This document shows positions 25,579 through 34,187 of a stretch of 64,000 bases of DNA, in pieces. The first letter of the stretch is position 1, and every line of letters starts with the position of its first letter. This stretch comes from Fimenecus sp045655645. Its GTDB lineage: Bacteria; Bacillota; Clostridia; Oscillospirales; Acutalibacteraceae. The position numbers and the translations under genes were made by a program. Under the pieces are notes generated by a model that worked only from the letters and a program-made list of their open reading frames with translations, searched no databases and was not told the origin of the DNA. Where the stretch lies: assembly GCA_045655645.1 (NCBI GenBank), contig JAZOPS010000047.1, positions 3,095-67,094 of the forward strand, written 5' to 3'.

Positions 25579-25609
25579 AAAATGGCGAGACTTAAGTTCT
25601 CGTCATTTT
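25579..25609 (+). terminator. Intrinsic terminator after sdpI
   Basis: AAAATGGCGAGA (25579-25590) pairs with TCTCGTCATTTT (25598-25609) with one G-T pair. The T tract is weak. Confidence 0.75.
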
Positions 25610-25619
25610 GCATTTATAA

Positions 25620-25647
25620 TTGACATCTTTAAAAACAATGGTATAAT
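25620..25647 (+). promoter_or_regulatory. glnA promoter
   Basis: TTGACA (25620-25625), 16-bp spacer, TATAAT (25642-25647), about 60 nt before the glnA ATG. No clear GlnR or TnrA palindrome was found. Confidence 0.8.
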
Positions 25648-25707
25648 ATTACTATTAAAGTGGGTATTTATTTGTATAAGTATTCATATTGAAAGGTGGT
25701 AACTCAA

Positions 25708-27030
25708 ATGAGCTACACAGTTGAAGATATTCTCAAGATAGCAAAAGAAAAAGAAATTAAGTTTTTGCGTTTACAGTTTACTGACATTTTCGGTCAGATG
25801 AAAAACATTGCAATCACTGAAAATATGTTTGAAAAAGTGCTTACTGATGGTCAGATGTTTGACGGTTCTTCAATTGAAGGATTTGTTCGAATTGATGAGT
25901 CAGATATGTACTTAAAACCAGACCTTGACACATTCACAATTCTCCCTTGGAAAGAAGGCACAGCTCGTGTAATCTGTGATGTTTACACTGCTGATAAAGA
26001 AACTCCATTTACAGGTGACCCTCGTCATGTGCTTCGTTCAGTAATCAAAGAAGCAGCAGATATGGGCTATTCAATCAATGTTGGTCCTGAATGTGAATTC
26101 TTCCTTTTCAAACTTGACGAACAGGGTAGAGCAACAACAAAGACAAACGACGCAGTTGGTTATTTCGACATTGGTCCTGCTGATGATGGTGAACAATGCC
26201 GTAATGACATCTGTATAGCACTTCAGCAGATGGATTATGAAATCGAAGCATCTCACCACGAATGTGCAGAAGGTCAGCACGAAATCGACTTTAAGTTTGC
26301 AGAAGCACTTGAGGCTGCTGATAAGGTTGTTACATTCAAGCATGTTGTTAAGACTTATGCTCGTCGCAATGGTCTTCATGCAACATTTATGCCAAAGCCA
26401 CTTTATGGTGCGGCAGGTAATGGTATGCACACAAATCTTTCTCTTATGAAGGATGGAAAAAACGCATTCTATGACCCAGACGATAAATATGGTCTTTCAG
26501 AAACTGCATATCAGTTTATTGCGGGTGTTCTTCACCATGTAAAAGCAATTACTTGTGTTGCAAACCCACTTGTTAACTCATATAAGAGACTTGTCCCTGG
26601 TTTTGAAGCTCCTGTTTATATCTCATGGTCAGCATCAAACCGTTCAGCTCTTATCCGCGTTCCTGCAGCTCGTGGAATGGCAACTCGCGTTGAACTTCGT
26701 TCAGCAGACCCATCTTGCAACCCATATCTTGAAATGGCTCTTTGCATTGCAGCAGGTCTTGATGGTATCAAAAAGGGTATGAAAGCACCTGAAGGTATCA
26801 CAACAAATATCTATGACATGACAAGAGAAGAAAGAAAAGCAAATGGCATTGAAAATCTTCCAAGCACATTGCAAGAAGCAACAAGAGAATTCGAAAAGAG
26901 CGAATTTGTGAAAGAAGTTCTCGGTGACCACATCTTCTCAAAATATCTTGCGGGTAAAAAGCAAGAATGGAAGAGCTATACAACAAGAATCACACAGTGG
27001 GAAATCGACGAATATCTCACAAAATATTAA
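25708..27030 (+). CDS. glnA: Glutamine synthetase type I
   Basis: Protein of 440 aa (from the ATG at 25708 with AAAGGTGG 8 nt upstream; an in-frame GTG at 25696 is inside the ribosome site). FDGSSIEGF, GPECEFFLF, the HECAEGQHEIDF metal site, NGMHTNLS and NRSALIRVPAARG are all present. The length and lack of an adenylylation-loop tyrosine motif fit the GSI-alpha subgroup of Gram-positive bacteria, usually feedback-inhibited by glutamine. It assimilates ammonia into glutamine. Single-gene unit with its own promoter and terminator. Confidence 0.97.
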   Translation: MSYTVEDILKIAKEKEIKFLRLQFTDIFGQMKNIAITENMFEKVLTDGQMFDGSSIEGFVRIDESDMYLKPDLDTFTILPWKEGTARVICDVYTADKETPFTGDPRHVLRSVIKEAADMGYSINVGPECEFFLFKLDEQGRATTKTNDAVGYFDIGPADDGEQCRNDICIALQQMDYEIEASHHECAEGQHEIDFKFAEALEAADKVVTFKHVVKTYARRNGLHATFMPKPLYGAAGNGMHTNLSLMKDGKNAFYDPDDKYGLSETAYQFIAGVLHHVKAITCVANPLVNSYKRLVPGFEAPVYISWSASNRSALIRVPAARGMATRVELRSADPSCNPYLEMALCIAAGLDGIKKGMKAPEGITTNIYDMTREERKANGIENLPSTLQEATREFEKSEFVKEVLGDHIFSKYLAGKKQEWKSYTTRITQWEIDEYLTKY

Positions 27031-27040
27031 TACATATTTA

Positions 27041-27075
27041 AATGCGGTAAAGAGTTTTCTTTGCCGTATTTTTTA
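27041..27075 (+). terminator. Intrinsic terminator after glnA
   Basis: AATGCGGTAAAG (27041-27052) pairs with CTTTGCCGTATT (27059-27070), followed by TTTTA. Confidence 0.88.
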
Positions 27076-27104
27076 TTGACTATTTCTGGTATTTATGCTA
27101 TGAT
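27076..27104 (+). promoter_or_regulatory. Promoter of the GtrA-like gene
   Basis: TTGACT (27076-27081), 17-bp spacer, TATGAT (27099-27104), directly after the glnA terminator. Confidence 0.75.
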
Positions 27105-27141
27105 TTATACATATCTTGGTATATAAAAGGAGAATATTATT

Positions 27142-27687
27142 ATGTTAAAATTAAAAGACATTGACAAGGCTGCTGCTGCAAAAGGTAAGGGTGTCGAAAC
27201 TTTTTGGCAGTTCATTAAGTTTATTGTTGTAAGTTTAGGTGCATTCGTTATTCAGCTTTTCTTACCATATCTTGTAAAATTACCTATGTCAGAAGAATTC
27301 CTTGCTAGACCTTATGACCTTTTCAATTTAGGTATCTGGTCTTCAGAAAAAGCTGCATCAGCAGGTATGGAAACAACAGGTCTTGGACTTTTCATTGCAT
27401 TAACAGGATGTAACATCCTTGCACAGATTTTCTCATTCTTTGTAAATAGAGAAAAGACATTTAACTCATGTGCAAACATTAAGGTTGTTTTCCCAATCTA
27501 CCTTGTTGTTACTATTGCTCTTATCGCTTTTTCAGCATGGTTACAGCCATTCTTAGTTAATTTCCTTACATTAAAGGGATTAGCAGGTTCAGCAATTGCA
27601 ATTTCAGGTGCAATTTGTGCTTGTATCCAGTTCTTCCTTTACTTCCCAATTCAAATGATTCTTTTCCGCAAGAAAAAGGAAGACTAA
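27142..27687 (+). CDS. GtrA-like membrane protein
   Basis: Protein of 181 aa with four hydrophobic helices. The segment NILAQIFSFFVNREKTF and the opening FWQFIKFIVVSLGAFVIQ match the GtrA/DPMS-like family, whose members move lipid-linked sugars or serve cell-surface polysaccharide synthesis. A long loop between helices 1 and 2 (about 45 residues) is specific to this variant. No glycosyltransferase is adjacent, so the substrate is open. It is a single transcript between two hairpins. Confidence 0.75.
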   Translation: MLKLKDIDKAAAAKGKGVETFWQFIKFIVVSLGAFVIQLFLPYLVKLPMSEEFLARPYDLFNLGIWSSEKAASAGMETTGLGLFIALTGCNILAQIFSFFVNREKTFNSCANIKVVFPIYLVVTIALIAFSAWLQPFLVNFLTLKGLAGSAIAISGAICACIQFFLYFPIQMILFRKKKED

Positions 27688-27717
27688 GCTTAAAAATTAA
27701 AGCTCTTTGAAAAATTC

Positions 27718-27747
27718 ACCCCGTACTTATCCGTGCGGGGTATTTTT
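27718..27747 (+). terminator. Intrinsic terminator
   Basis: ACCCCGTAC (27718-27726) pairs with GTGCGGGGT (27733-27741) with one G-T pair, then T5. Confidence 0.85.
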
Positions 27748-27769
27748 GTAACTTAATTTAGGTGATTTT

Positions 27770-28651
27770 ATGAATAAAAAAACCACATCAACTATATTTA
27801 ATGTTTTAAAAATTATAATTTCATTAATTCTTGCTGTCTGCGCAACAGTTTCAATGCTTGGTGCAACTCTTATCAATGTTGGCAGAGATTATATAAACTC
27901 TGAAGAATTTAAAACTCAGGTCAATACAACTGATTTAAGTGAAGTAAAGTTTATTGTCCGAAGTGAAAAAACAACAGTCGGCGACTATATGAAAGAGTCT
28001 GTAAAAGAATATATTGAAAGTAAAAATAAATACTTTTTCTCATTTGCGAATACTGCAGTTGACCAATTTTTATCGTCAGAATTGGTTAACAGAGTTGTCA
28101 AAAATGAAGTGCTTTATCTCGTAGAATTTTTCATAAATAGTGATGCAGAAGAAGCACAAAATCGACTTGATAATAATATTCCAGTTGATACAGTGCTTGA
28201 GCTTAACCCCAAAAATGCCGAGAGTATAGAAGATGCAATTAGAATTTATATGCGCTCTTTTGTTGTGTCAAGCCTTGAGAAAACATCAAAAATGCCAAGT
28301 GACCAATTTATCGTGTTCTTGTCACAAGATACAGTCACAAAGCTCATTATATTGTCAATAGTGCTTTTAATTGCTCTTATTGCAATTAATTATAAATCTG
28401 TTCTTAATATTCTTTTATATAGTGGATTTTCATCTTTGCTTTGTGGAATAATCATTAAAATAGCACAAAGCAAGTTTGATGAAATAAATTTTGGAAATGA
28501 AGATTTGGTTGGCTATGTTTTCTTGAAACCATTAGCAGATGCTTATTCAACCAATGCAACAATCGGATTTGTGGCAGGCTTTATTTTAATAGCGTTATTT
28601 ATAGCATCTCTTTTATTGTTTAGTCCAAAACCTGAAGAAAAAACAGAATGA
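27770..28651 (+). CDS. Membrane protein of unknown function
   Basis: No family recognised. A protein of 293 aa with one N-terminal helix (about residues 13-33), about 155 residues of mostly helical polar sequence presumably outside the cell, then three more membrane helices (about 190-210, 213-235 and 265-285) and a short acidic tail PKPEEKTE. It sits alone after a terminator, with an AGGTGATTTT ribosome site and no clear promoter. It might be expressed by read-through from the GtrA-like gene. Confidence 0.7.
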   Translation: MNKKTTSTIFNVLKIIISLILAVCATVSMLGATLINVGRDYINSEEFKTQVNTTDLSEVKFIVRSEKTTVGDYMKESVKEYIESKNKYFFSFANTAVDQFLSSELVNRVVKNEVLYLVEFFINSDAEEAQNRLDNNIPVDTVLELNPKNAESIEDAIRIYMRSFVVSSLEKTSKMPSDQFIVFLSQDTVTKLIILSIVLLIALIAINYKSVLNILLYSGFSSLLCGIIIKIAQSKFDEINFGNEDLVGYVFLKPLADAYSTNATIGFVAGFILIALFIASLLLFSPKPEEKTE

Positions 28652-28690
28652 AAAATAACCCCTATTCAATCGAATAGGGGTTATTTTGTG
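28652..28690. terminator. Bidirectional terminator between convergent genes
   Basis: A 16-bp perfect stem (28652-28667 with 28672-28687) with loop AATC, A-rich on the left and T-rich on the right. It serves both the unknown membrane protein and the leftward MFS gene. Confidence 0.93.
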
Positions 28691-28697
28691 TCATTTT

Positions 28698-30086
28698 TTA
28701 TTTATTGTTTATATGCTTTTCAATAGTAGCATTTACTCTCTTGTCGTTATAGAAAATAAAGAAAATTAACGAAAGCAAGCTGAATCCACCCGCAAAAACA
28801 CCTGTGAGCTTAACACCGAGAAGACCAACAGATTCACCCTGTAAAGCACCAACAGCAAGAATACTTGAAACACCCATCATTGCAATAGCAGATGCGATTT
28901 TTTCAATAAATGTCTTAACTGCAGAGAAAATTCCTTCTCGATTAACCTTGTTTTCAAGGCTGTCACTTTGAATAATATCAGAAAGTACAGCTTGTGGCAG
29001 AATGTTGATTGCAGCAAATGGGAATGATACAACAACACCCATCGCAAGACCAACAAACAATTCTTTACCAGGAGCCAAAGCAGCAATTTTGTCGCCGAAA
29101 TAGATAAATCCAAATACAATTGTGAAAACAATACTTGCAAGAACTAAAAGGATTTTCTTATTATATTTTCTGCTGAATTTTATAATCATTGGGAAAAGAC
29201 AAATTGCAACTGCAATAGCAGAAAGCATAACCAAGAATGATTGTGATTCAGGCACGTTGAGAAGCATTGTTATGTAATAAAGCATGGCAGTCTGGAAGAA
29301 TGCCATTGAAACGCCACTGAACAAATCGCCTGCGCTGAAAATAACAAAATCGCGGTTTTTGAAAACAAGTGCAAAAGATTTGAGCATTGATTCTTTTGGC
29401 TTGATATTCTGCTCAACATATTCTTTTTCGTTGAATGCATAAGCAGTCAATAATAAGCAAGTAACACCGATTGCCGCGAAGAATGTGAATACTGTTCTCC
29501 AAGCCCAAAGGGGAGAAAGACCCGCGTTTTTAAGAATATCAACAAAAAGTGTTGCTGCATACATAAATGAGCTTGTTCCCATGAAGAAAACTGTGCTGAG
29601 CCCATAATATCCAACTCTGTCTTTTGTGTCAGGAATAATTTCAGGTACAAGAGCGTTTCTTGGAATAAAATAGAATGTGTATGATGTGTAATATGTAATA
29701 AGGAAGAAGCCAACCCAGATAGCGTTTGCAACAGACCCTGCTTCAAATGGTGCATAGAAAATCATAAGCACAGATACAGCGTAGGGGATTGCAGCAAATC
29801 TCAAGAATGGCATTCTGCGACCATCTTTGTGTTTGCACTTGTCAGAAAGTGATGCCACAATTGGGTCAGTAACAGCGTCAACGATTTTACCGATAGCAGT
29901 AATCAACGCCATAATTGTAATAAAACCTAAAAACTTGTTTTCAGGCAACAAAATTGGCAAACCACTTTTTGCAGTTGGTTGATAAAAATACAAAAGATAG
30001 TTGCCAATCATACCGTTAAAAAAGCCTTTTGCAATATCAGCAAGGCAATAGCGGTACATTTTTCTTTTTGGTAATGCTTTAACCAT
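28698..30086 (-). CDS. MFS transporter of the GPH (MelB-like) sugar symporter family
   Basis: Protein of 462 aa with twelve predicted helices. The GPH signature region KIVDAVTDPIVASLSDK and the RRMPFLRFAAIPYA segment (about residues 62-100) are clear. GPH members import glycosides, pentosides or hexuronides with Na+ or H+. No glycosidase or regulator is next to it; the closest downstream genes on this strand are none. Start ATG at 30086 is preceded by a weak AAGGATAAAGGG-type site. The sugar is unknown. Confidence 0.88.
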   Translation of the reverse strand: MVKALPKRKMYRYCLADIAKGFFNGMIGNYLLYFYQPTAKSGLPILLPENKFLGFITIMALITAIGKIVDAVTDPIVASLSDKCKHKDGRRMPFLRFAAIPYAVSVLMIFYAPFEAGSVANAIWVGFFLITYYTSYTFYFIPRNALVPEIIPDTKDRVGYYGLSTVFFMGTSSFMYAATLFVDILKNAGLSPLWAWRTVFTFFAAIGVTCLLLTAYAFNEKEYVEQNIKPKESMLKSFALVFKNRDFVIFSAGDLFSGVSMAFFQTAMLYYITMLLNVPESQSFLVMLSAIAVAICLFPMIIKFSRKYNKKILLVLASIVFTIVFGFIYFGDKIAALAPGKELFVGLAMGVVVSFPFAAINILPQAVLSDIIQSDSLENKVNREGIFSAVKTFIEKIASAIAMMGVSSILAVGALQGESVGLLGVKLTGVFAGGFSLLSLIFFIFYNDKRVNATIEKHINNK

Positions 30087-30171
30087 GAAATTACACCCTT
30101 TATCCTTAAAAATATAATATAATATATAATATCACAATAAAAACCACAAAACAATGCTTAATTTTACAAAC

Positions 30172-30209
30172 AAAAAAATAAGAGTTATTCCAAAGGAAAA
30201 CTCTTATTT
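30172..30209 (-). terminator. Terminator at the end of a decayed tRNA copy
   Basis: An 11-bp stem (30176-30186 with 30199-30209) followed on the minus strand by T7 (A run at 30172-30178). It directly follows a 20-bp copy of the tRNA-Tyr 3' end, as the real tRNA-Tyr is followed by its own terminator. Confidence 0.75.
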
Positions 30210-30350
30210 TTGGTGGGCAGGGGTGGTGTTGCTACAAGGCGTTAACAACTGCCGTAATACGAATTGTTAACGAAAATAAAAAACCATCAACTCCACGCCC
30301 TAAAAACGATTCCCCGAATCGTTTTCTTAACGGGCTTTCGAATCCACCCA
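30207..30350 (-). repeat. tRNA-Tyr 3'-end remnant with palindromes
   Basis: This 314-bp gap between the MFS gene and tRNA-Tyr holds scrambled tRNA pieces. Positions 30207-30226 repeat exactly the 20 bp at 30397-30416 (terminator edge, CCA and acceptor/T-arm of tRNA-Tyr). Around 30337-30349 the T-arm string TTCGAATCCACCC reappears, in the same orientation as in the genuine gene. Between them lie two inverted repeats: GTTAACAA-15 nt-TTGTTAAC (30241-30271) and AAAACGATTC-CCC-GAATCGTTTT (30303-30325). No reading frame is credible. Confidence 0.65.
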
Positions 30351-30367
30351 CGAAAAAAGTTAAATAA

Positions 30368-30400
30368 AACAAAAAAGACTCGCTATTGCAAGTCTTTTTT
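30368..30400 (-). terminator. Terminator of the tRNA-Thr/tRNA-Tyr transcript
   Basis: AAAAAAGACT (30371-30380) pairs with AGTCTTTTTT (30391-30400). It lies immediately 3' of the CCA of tRNA-Tyr on the minus strand. Confidence 0.85.
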
Positions 30401-30485
<85 letters not shown>

Positions 30486-30505
30486 ATATTTAATTTACAA
30501 AAAAA

Positions 30506-30581
30506 TGGAGCTGGTGGACGGACTCGAACCCCCGACCTGCTGATTACAAATCAGCTGCTCTACCAACTGAGCTACACCAGC
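30506..30581 (-). tRNA. tRNA-Thr (TGT)
   Basis: A 76-nt tRNA. Acceptor GCTGGTG pairs with CACCAGC, D-arm AGCTCAGTTGGTAGAGC, anticodon stem-loop CTGATTTGTAATCAG with TGT, T-arm GGGGGTTCGAGTCCGTC, encoded CCA. It is the first gene of a two-tRNA transcript. Confidence 0.97.
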
Positions 30582-30738
30582 GTCTCAACGCTTGAATATA
30601 ATATCATAACAATTTGAGTTCGTCAAGTCTTTTTTTAAAGTTTTTTAAATTTTTTTGACAAAATTTTTATTCTGTTGATTTTAGTAGATTTTTAGATTAA
30701 AATGAAAATATATTTTTTAAATCAATTAGGTGATATTT

Positions 30739-31593
30739 ATGAAAATTTCAACTGAAATAGATTCAATCGCAATGCATATCGGTGAAGAAAAAGCCGTTGA
30801 ACTTGTGGCAAAAACAGGTTTTGATGCTTGGGACTTCTCAATGTTTGAGATGTGTAAAAACGAAAATGGTATTTTAGTCCCAACAGAGCATCCCACAGCA
30901 CAGAGCAATTATCTCTCGTTTGCGCGAAAACTTAAGCAAATCGGTCTTGATAACGGAATTATATGCAATCAAGGTCACGCGCCATTCCCAAGCTCACCAA
31001 AGAGCAAAGATTGGTATAAACGCGCCATTGAGTGTCTTGCAGAAGCAGGTGGCGAAATTTTAATAATCCACCCTATGAACGACGGCACACCCGAAGAGAA
31101 TGCAGAAATGTATTTTGAACTTTTGCCTTTTGCGAAAGAGCACAATGTAAAAATCGCAACAGAAAATATGTGGAATTGGAAGCGTTTCCATAGACACTCT
31201 TCTTTTGCCGCTTGTGCAACACCTGAAAGTTTTAATGCTCATCTTGACGCAGTAAATGACGAGTCTTTCGTTGCTTGTCTTGATATAGGCCATGCCGAAA
31301 TGAAGGGTAGCAATACAAGTGCAGAAGAAATGGTTAGAGCTTTGGGCAGTCGTTTAAAGGCTTTGCATATTCACGATAACGATAAATTGCACGATTCTCA
31401 TCAGCTTCCATTTACAATGAATGTGGACTTCGCACCAATTGTGAAAGCACTTAAAGATATTAATTATAATGGCTATTTCACTCTCGAAGCAAGTAGTTAT
31501 CTTGAAGATATTAAGAATCCTGATGTCAATAAATGTGTGAAAGACCTTTATGATTCTGCTAAAAAACTTGCAGAAATGTATGAAAGTTTTTAA
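30739..31593 (+). CDS. Sugar phosphate isomerase/epimerase-type TIM barrel
   Basis: Protein of 284 aa of the xylose isomerase-like (AP endonuclease 2) TIM-barrel superfamily: GFDAWDFSMFE early, a metal-Glu region IATENMW, CLDIGHAEM, LHIHDNDKLHDSHQLPF (metal His/Asp) and the final FTLEASSYL. It probably isomerises or epimerises a sugar or inositol derivative in the cytoplasm. The ATG at 30739 is used because AGGTGAT lies 6 nt upstream; an in-frame GTG at 30730 is part of that site. It is followed by a zinc-ribbon protein and not by sugar genes. Confidence 0.85.
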   Translation: MKISTEIDSIAMHIGEEKAVELVAKTGFDAWDFSMFEMCKNENGILVPTEHPTAQSNYLSFARKLKQIGLDNGIICNQGHAPFPSSPKSKDWYKRAIECLAEAGGEILIIHPMNDGTPEENAEMYFELLPFAKEHNVKIATENMWNWKRFHRHSSFAACATPESFNAHLDAVNDESFVACLDIGHAEMKGSNTSAEEMVRALGSRLKALHIHDNDKLHDSHQLPFTMNVDFAPIVKALKDINYNGYFTLEASSYLEDIKNPDVNKCVKDLYDSAKKLAEMYESF

Positions 31594-31605
31594 GGAGTTA
31601 GAGTT

Positions 31606-31827
31606 ATGAATTGTCCTTATTGTAATAATGAAATGGAAAAAGGAGCTATTGGTCAGCACGATTTAACGCCAATCACTTGGGTTTCAGATGATGTAAAAGA
31701 AGACTCATTCTTGCCTATACATAAAACAATTAAGCTGACTGCTTTGCTTAAAGGTGGCAGAATGATAACTTATCATTGCGAAAACTGTAAAAAATTCATA
31801 ATCGACGAAAATGATATAGAAAGATAA
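31606..31827 (+). CDS. Small zinc-ribbon protein
   Basis: Protein of 73 aa opening with MNCPYCNNEMEKGAI and closing with YHCENCKKFIIDEND. The CPxC...CxxC pair forms a zinc ribbon, the typical look of the small PF20097-like proteins of Firmicutes. The function is unknown. AAGGAG 9 nt before the ATG; 12 nt after the isomerase gene, so probably co-transcribed with it. Confidence 0.85.
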   Translation: MNCPYCNNEMEKGAIGQHDLTPITWVSDDVKEDSFLPIHKTIKLTALLKGGRMITYHCENCKKFIIDENDIER

Positions 31828-31830
31828 ATA

Positions 31831-31860
31831 AAAGACCTTGCAATTGCAAGGTCTTTACTT
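31831..31860 (+). terminator. Perfect-palindrome terminator
   Basis: AAAGACCTTGCAA followed by its exact complement TTGCAAGGTCTTT (31831-31856), with a T-rich tract after it that continues into the hexanucleotide repeat. Confidence 0.88.
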
Positions 31861-31884
31861 TTACTTTTACTTTTACTTTTACTT
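31853..31884. repeat. (TTTTAC)n hexanucleotide repeat
   Basis: About five tandem TTTTAC units lie between the convergent zinc-ribbon and HAD genes and reach into the HAD stop codon (31879-31881). The unit is six bases long, so length changes would not alter the reading frame. Confidence 0.8.
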
Positions 31885-32652
31885 TAATATGTCGCCAACA
31901 CCGTTGAGGATGTATTTCGGACGATAAGGGAATAAATCAATGTTGTCCATTGATGTAACACCACTGAGCACAAGCACAGTGTCAACATTTGACTCGATAC
32001 CAGCGATAATATCAGTATCCATTCTGTCACCAATGAATGCAATTTCATTACTGTGACAACCAAGTTTGCGAAGTCCGTGACGAAGCATCAATGGGTTAGG
32101 CTTGCCAACAAAATAAGCCTTTTTGCCTGTTGCGATTTCAATAGGAGCAATAAGTGCGCCCGTCGCAGGCATAATTCCTTTTTCAGTAGGACCTGTAATA
32201 TCGGGGTTTGTGCCAATGAGTTTTGCACCATTATTTACAAGTTCAATAGCTTTTTCAATTTTCTCAAAACTATATGTTCTTGTTTCGCCCATAACAACAT
32301 AGTCAGGGTTAACATCGTTCATATAAATCCCTTGGTCATAAAGAGCCTTTGTGAGTGCCGCTTCACCAATAACATAAGCAGTGCAGCCGGGCTTTTGATT
32401 ACTCAAAAATGCGGCAGTAGCCATAGCACTTGTATAGAAATGGTCGGCAGATACTTTGAGTCCCATTCTCTCAAGTTTCATACTCAACTCGTGGGGAGTT
32501 CTCTCTGCACTATTTGTTAAGAAAACGAATTTCTTATCATTGTCTATCATCCAATTGACAAAATCAGCAACACCGTCGAGAATTTTGTTACCGTGATAGA
32601 TAACACCGTCCATATCGCTGATAAAGCCTTTTTTATTTAAAAGATTATCCAT
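31879..32652 (-). CDS. HAD-IIA phosphatase, NagD-like
   Basis: Protein of 257 aa. Motif I is ISDMDGVIYHG with the nucleophile Asp and acid/base Asp, motif II FLTNSAERTPHEL, a lysine near GKPNPLMLRHGLRKLG, and motif IV AFIGDRMDTDIIAGI. The C2 cap between motifs II and III marks the NagD/PGP subclass, which removes phosphate from small metabolites such as nucleotides, phosphoglycolate or sugar phosphates. TGGAGG lies upstream of the ATG. It stands alone, divergent from hisH. Confidence 0.93.
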   Translation of the reverse strand: MDNLLNKKGFISDMDGVIYHGNKILDGVADFVNWMIDNDKKFVFLTNSAERTPHELSMKLERMGLKVSADHFYTSAMATAAFLSNQKPGCTAYVIGEAALTKALYDQGIYMNDVNPDYVVMGETRTYSFEKIEKAIELVNNGAKLIGTNPDITGPTEKGIMPATGALIAPIEIATGKKAYFVGKPNPLMLRHGLRKLGCHSNEIAFIGDRMDTDIIAGIESNVDTVLVLSGVTSMDNIDLFPYRPKYILNGVGDILK

Positions 32653-32675
32653 AGAATTACCTCCATATATATTTA

Positions 32676-32704
32676 ATTTTAAAGCAAAAACTCTTAAAAG
32701 TCAA
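32676..32704 (-). promoter_or_regulatory. Promoter of the HAD phosphatase
   Basis: On the minus strand: TTGACT (32699-32704), 17-bp spacer, TAAAAT (32676-32681). Confidence 0.7.
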
Positions 32705-32724
32705 TTAAAACGAGTAATATACTA

Positions 32725-32753
32725 TTGATTATATCACTTTAATGTGCTAAAAT
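32725..32753 (+). promoter_or_regulatory. hisH promoter
   Basis: TTGATT (32725-32730), 17-bp spacer, TAAAAT (32748-32753), about 30 nt before the hisH start. Confidence 0.7.
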
Positions 32754-32783
32754 AATATCATTATTTTTCAAGGAATGACACAA

Positions 32784-33398
32784 ATGATTGCAATTATCGA
32801 TTACGGAGCAGGAAATCTGCAAAGTGTAAAAAAAGCATTTGATTTTATCGGTGCCGAAAGTGTGATAACCAATGACCCAAAGGTGATTTTGTCAGCGGAC
32901 AAAATTCTTCTTCCCGGCGTTGGCTCATTCGGTGATGCTATGGACTCAATGGAAAAAAACGGACTTGTTGAAACTGTAAAAGAATGTGCATTGAGCGGAA
33001 AACCATTTTTGGGCATCTGCTTGGGACTTCAACTTCTCTTTGAAGAGTCAGAAGAATCACCGGGCGTTAAAGGTCTTGGCATTTTCAAAGGCAAAATCAA
33101 AAAGTTTTCAAGTGATATGGGGCTCAAAATTCCACATATCGGTTGGAATTCATTAGAGATTAAGCAAAAAGATACTCTCTTTAAAGATATTCCCGAAAAT
33201 GCTTATGTTTATTTTGTTCATTCCTATTATCTTCATGCAGAAGATGAAAACGACATCGCAACCGTGACAAATTACGGCATTGATTTTCATTCTGCCGTTG
33301 GTAAAAACAATATTTTTGCAACTCAATTCCACCCTGAAAAATCAGGTGATGTTGGCTTGCAGATTTTAAGAAATTTCGCATCAATGGGGGTAGAATAA
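32784..33398 (+). CDS. hisH: Imidazole glycerol phosphate synthase, glutaminase subunit
   Basis: Class I glutamine amidotransferase subunit of 204 aa: IDYGAGNLQSVKKAF, LLPGVGSFGDAM, nucleophile Cys in FLGICLGLQLLFEES (near residue 79), and the His-Glu pair in TQFHPEKSG. It releases ammonia for HisF. The ATG at 32784 has AAGGA 9 nt upstream; the ATG at 32775 lies on the site itself. It overlaps hisF by one base. No other his gene is in the window, so the pathway is split across the genome. Confidence 0.95.
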   Translation: MIAIIDYGAGNLQSVKKAFDFIGAESVITNDPKVILSADKILLPGVGSFGDAMDSMEKNGLVETVKECALSGKPFLGICLGLQLLFEESEESPGVKGLGIFKGKIKKFSSDMGLKIPHIGWNSLEIKQKDTLFKDIPENAYVYFVHSYYLHAEDENDIATVTNYGIDFHSAVGKNNIFATQFHPEKSGDVGLQILRNFASMGVE

Positions 33399-34153
33399 TG
33401 TACGCTAAAAGAATTATACCTTGTCTTGATGTGAAAAACGGACGAGTTGTAAAAGGCGTCAGCTTTGTCAACATCCGTGATGCAGGTGACCCTGTAGAGT
33501 GTGCAATTGAATACAATAAAAAAGGTGCTGACGAGTTAGTATTGCTCGACATTACTGCTACTCATGAGGGTAGGGGTACAATGCTCGAGATTGTCCGTCA
33601 GGTTGCCGATAATATCTTTATTCCGTTTACAGTTGGTGGCGGAATAAGAACAGTTGAAGATTTTAAAGAGCTTCTTCGTGCGGGTGCTGACAAAATTTCA
33701 GTTAACTCTGCTGCTGTGAGAAACCCTAACCTTATTAATGAAGCGGCATATAAATTTGGTAGCCAATGCGTTGTTTGTGCCATTGATGCAAAACGAAACG
33801 ATAAGGGTTGGGAAGTTTATCTTAATGGTGGACGAATCCCAACAGGTATTGATGCTGTTAAATGGGCAGAAGAAGCAGTTAAAAGGGGAGCAGGAGAAAT
33901 TCTACTTACAAGTATGGATTGCGACGGTCAAAAACAGGGTTATGATAACGATCTTAACCGTGCAGTTTCAGAATGTGTTGGAGTGCCTGTAATCGCATCA
34001 GGTGGCGCTGGCGCAAAATCACATTTCCTTGATGCTTTCAATGAAGGTAAAGCAGATGCAGTGCTCGCTGCATCCCTTTTCCACTTTAACGAAATCCCAA
34101 TTATGGACTTAAAACACTATCTCCGAGACAATGGAATATCAGTTCGTTTATAA
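33398..34153 (+). CDS. hisF: Imidazole glycerol phosphate synthase, cyclase subunit
   Basis: TIM-barrel protein of 251 aa. Catalytic Asp in IPCLDVKNGRVVKG (Asp11) and in VCAIDAKR (about Asp130). TVGGGIRTVEDF and IASGGAGAKSHF are the two phosphate-binding loops. It uses HisH-derived ammonia to form imidazole glycerol phosphate and AICAR in histidine synthesis. The normal length and motifs make it a true HisF rather than a specialised amino-sugar homologue. Confidence 0.97.
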   Translation: MYAKRIIPCLDVKNGRVVKGVSFVNIRDAGDPVECAIEYNKKGADELVLLDITATHEGRGTMLEIVRQVADNIFIPFTVGGGIRTVEDFKELLRAGADKISVNSAAVRNPNLINEAAYKFGSQCVVCAIDAKRNDKGWEVYLNGGRIPTGIDAVKWAEEAVKRGAGEILLTSMDCDGQKQGYDNDLNRAVSECVGVPVIASGGAGAKSHFLDAFNEGKADAVLAASLFHFNEIPIMDLKHYLRDNGISVRL

Positions 34154-34187
34154 AGTGTAAAACGCAAAATGTAAATGTATGAAAAAG

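Noticed and set aside
31853..31884. Phase-variable repeat
   Set aside because: The hexanucleotide repeat lies after the stop codons of both genes and its unit is a multiple of three, so it would not switch a frame.
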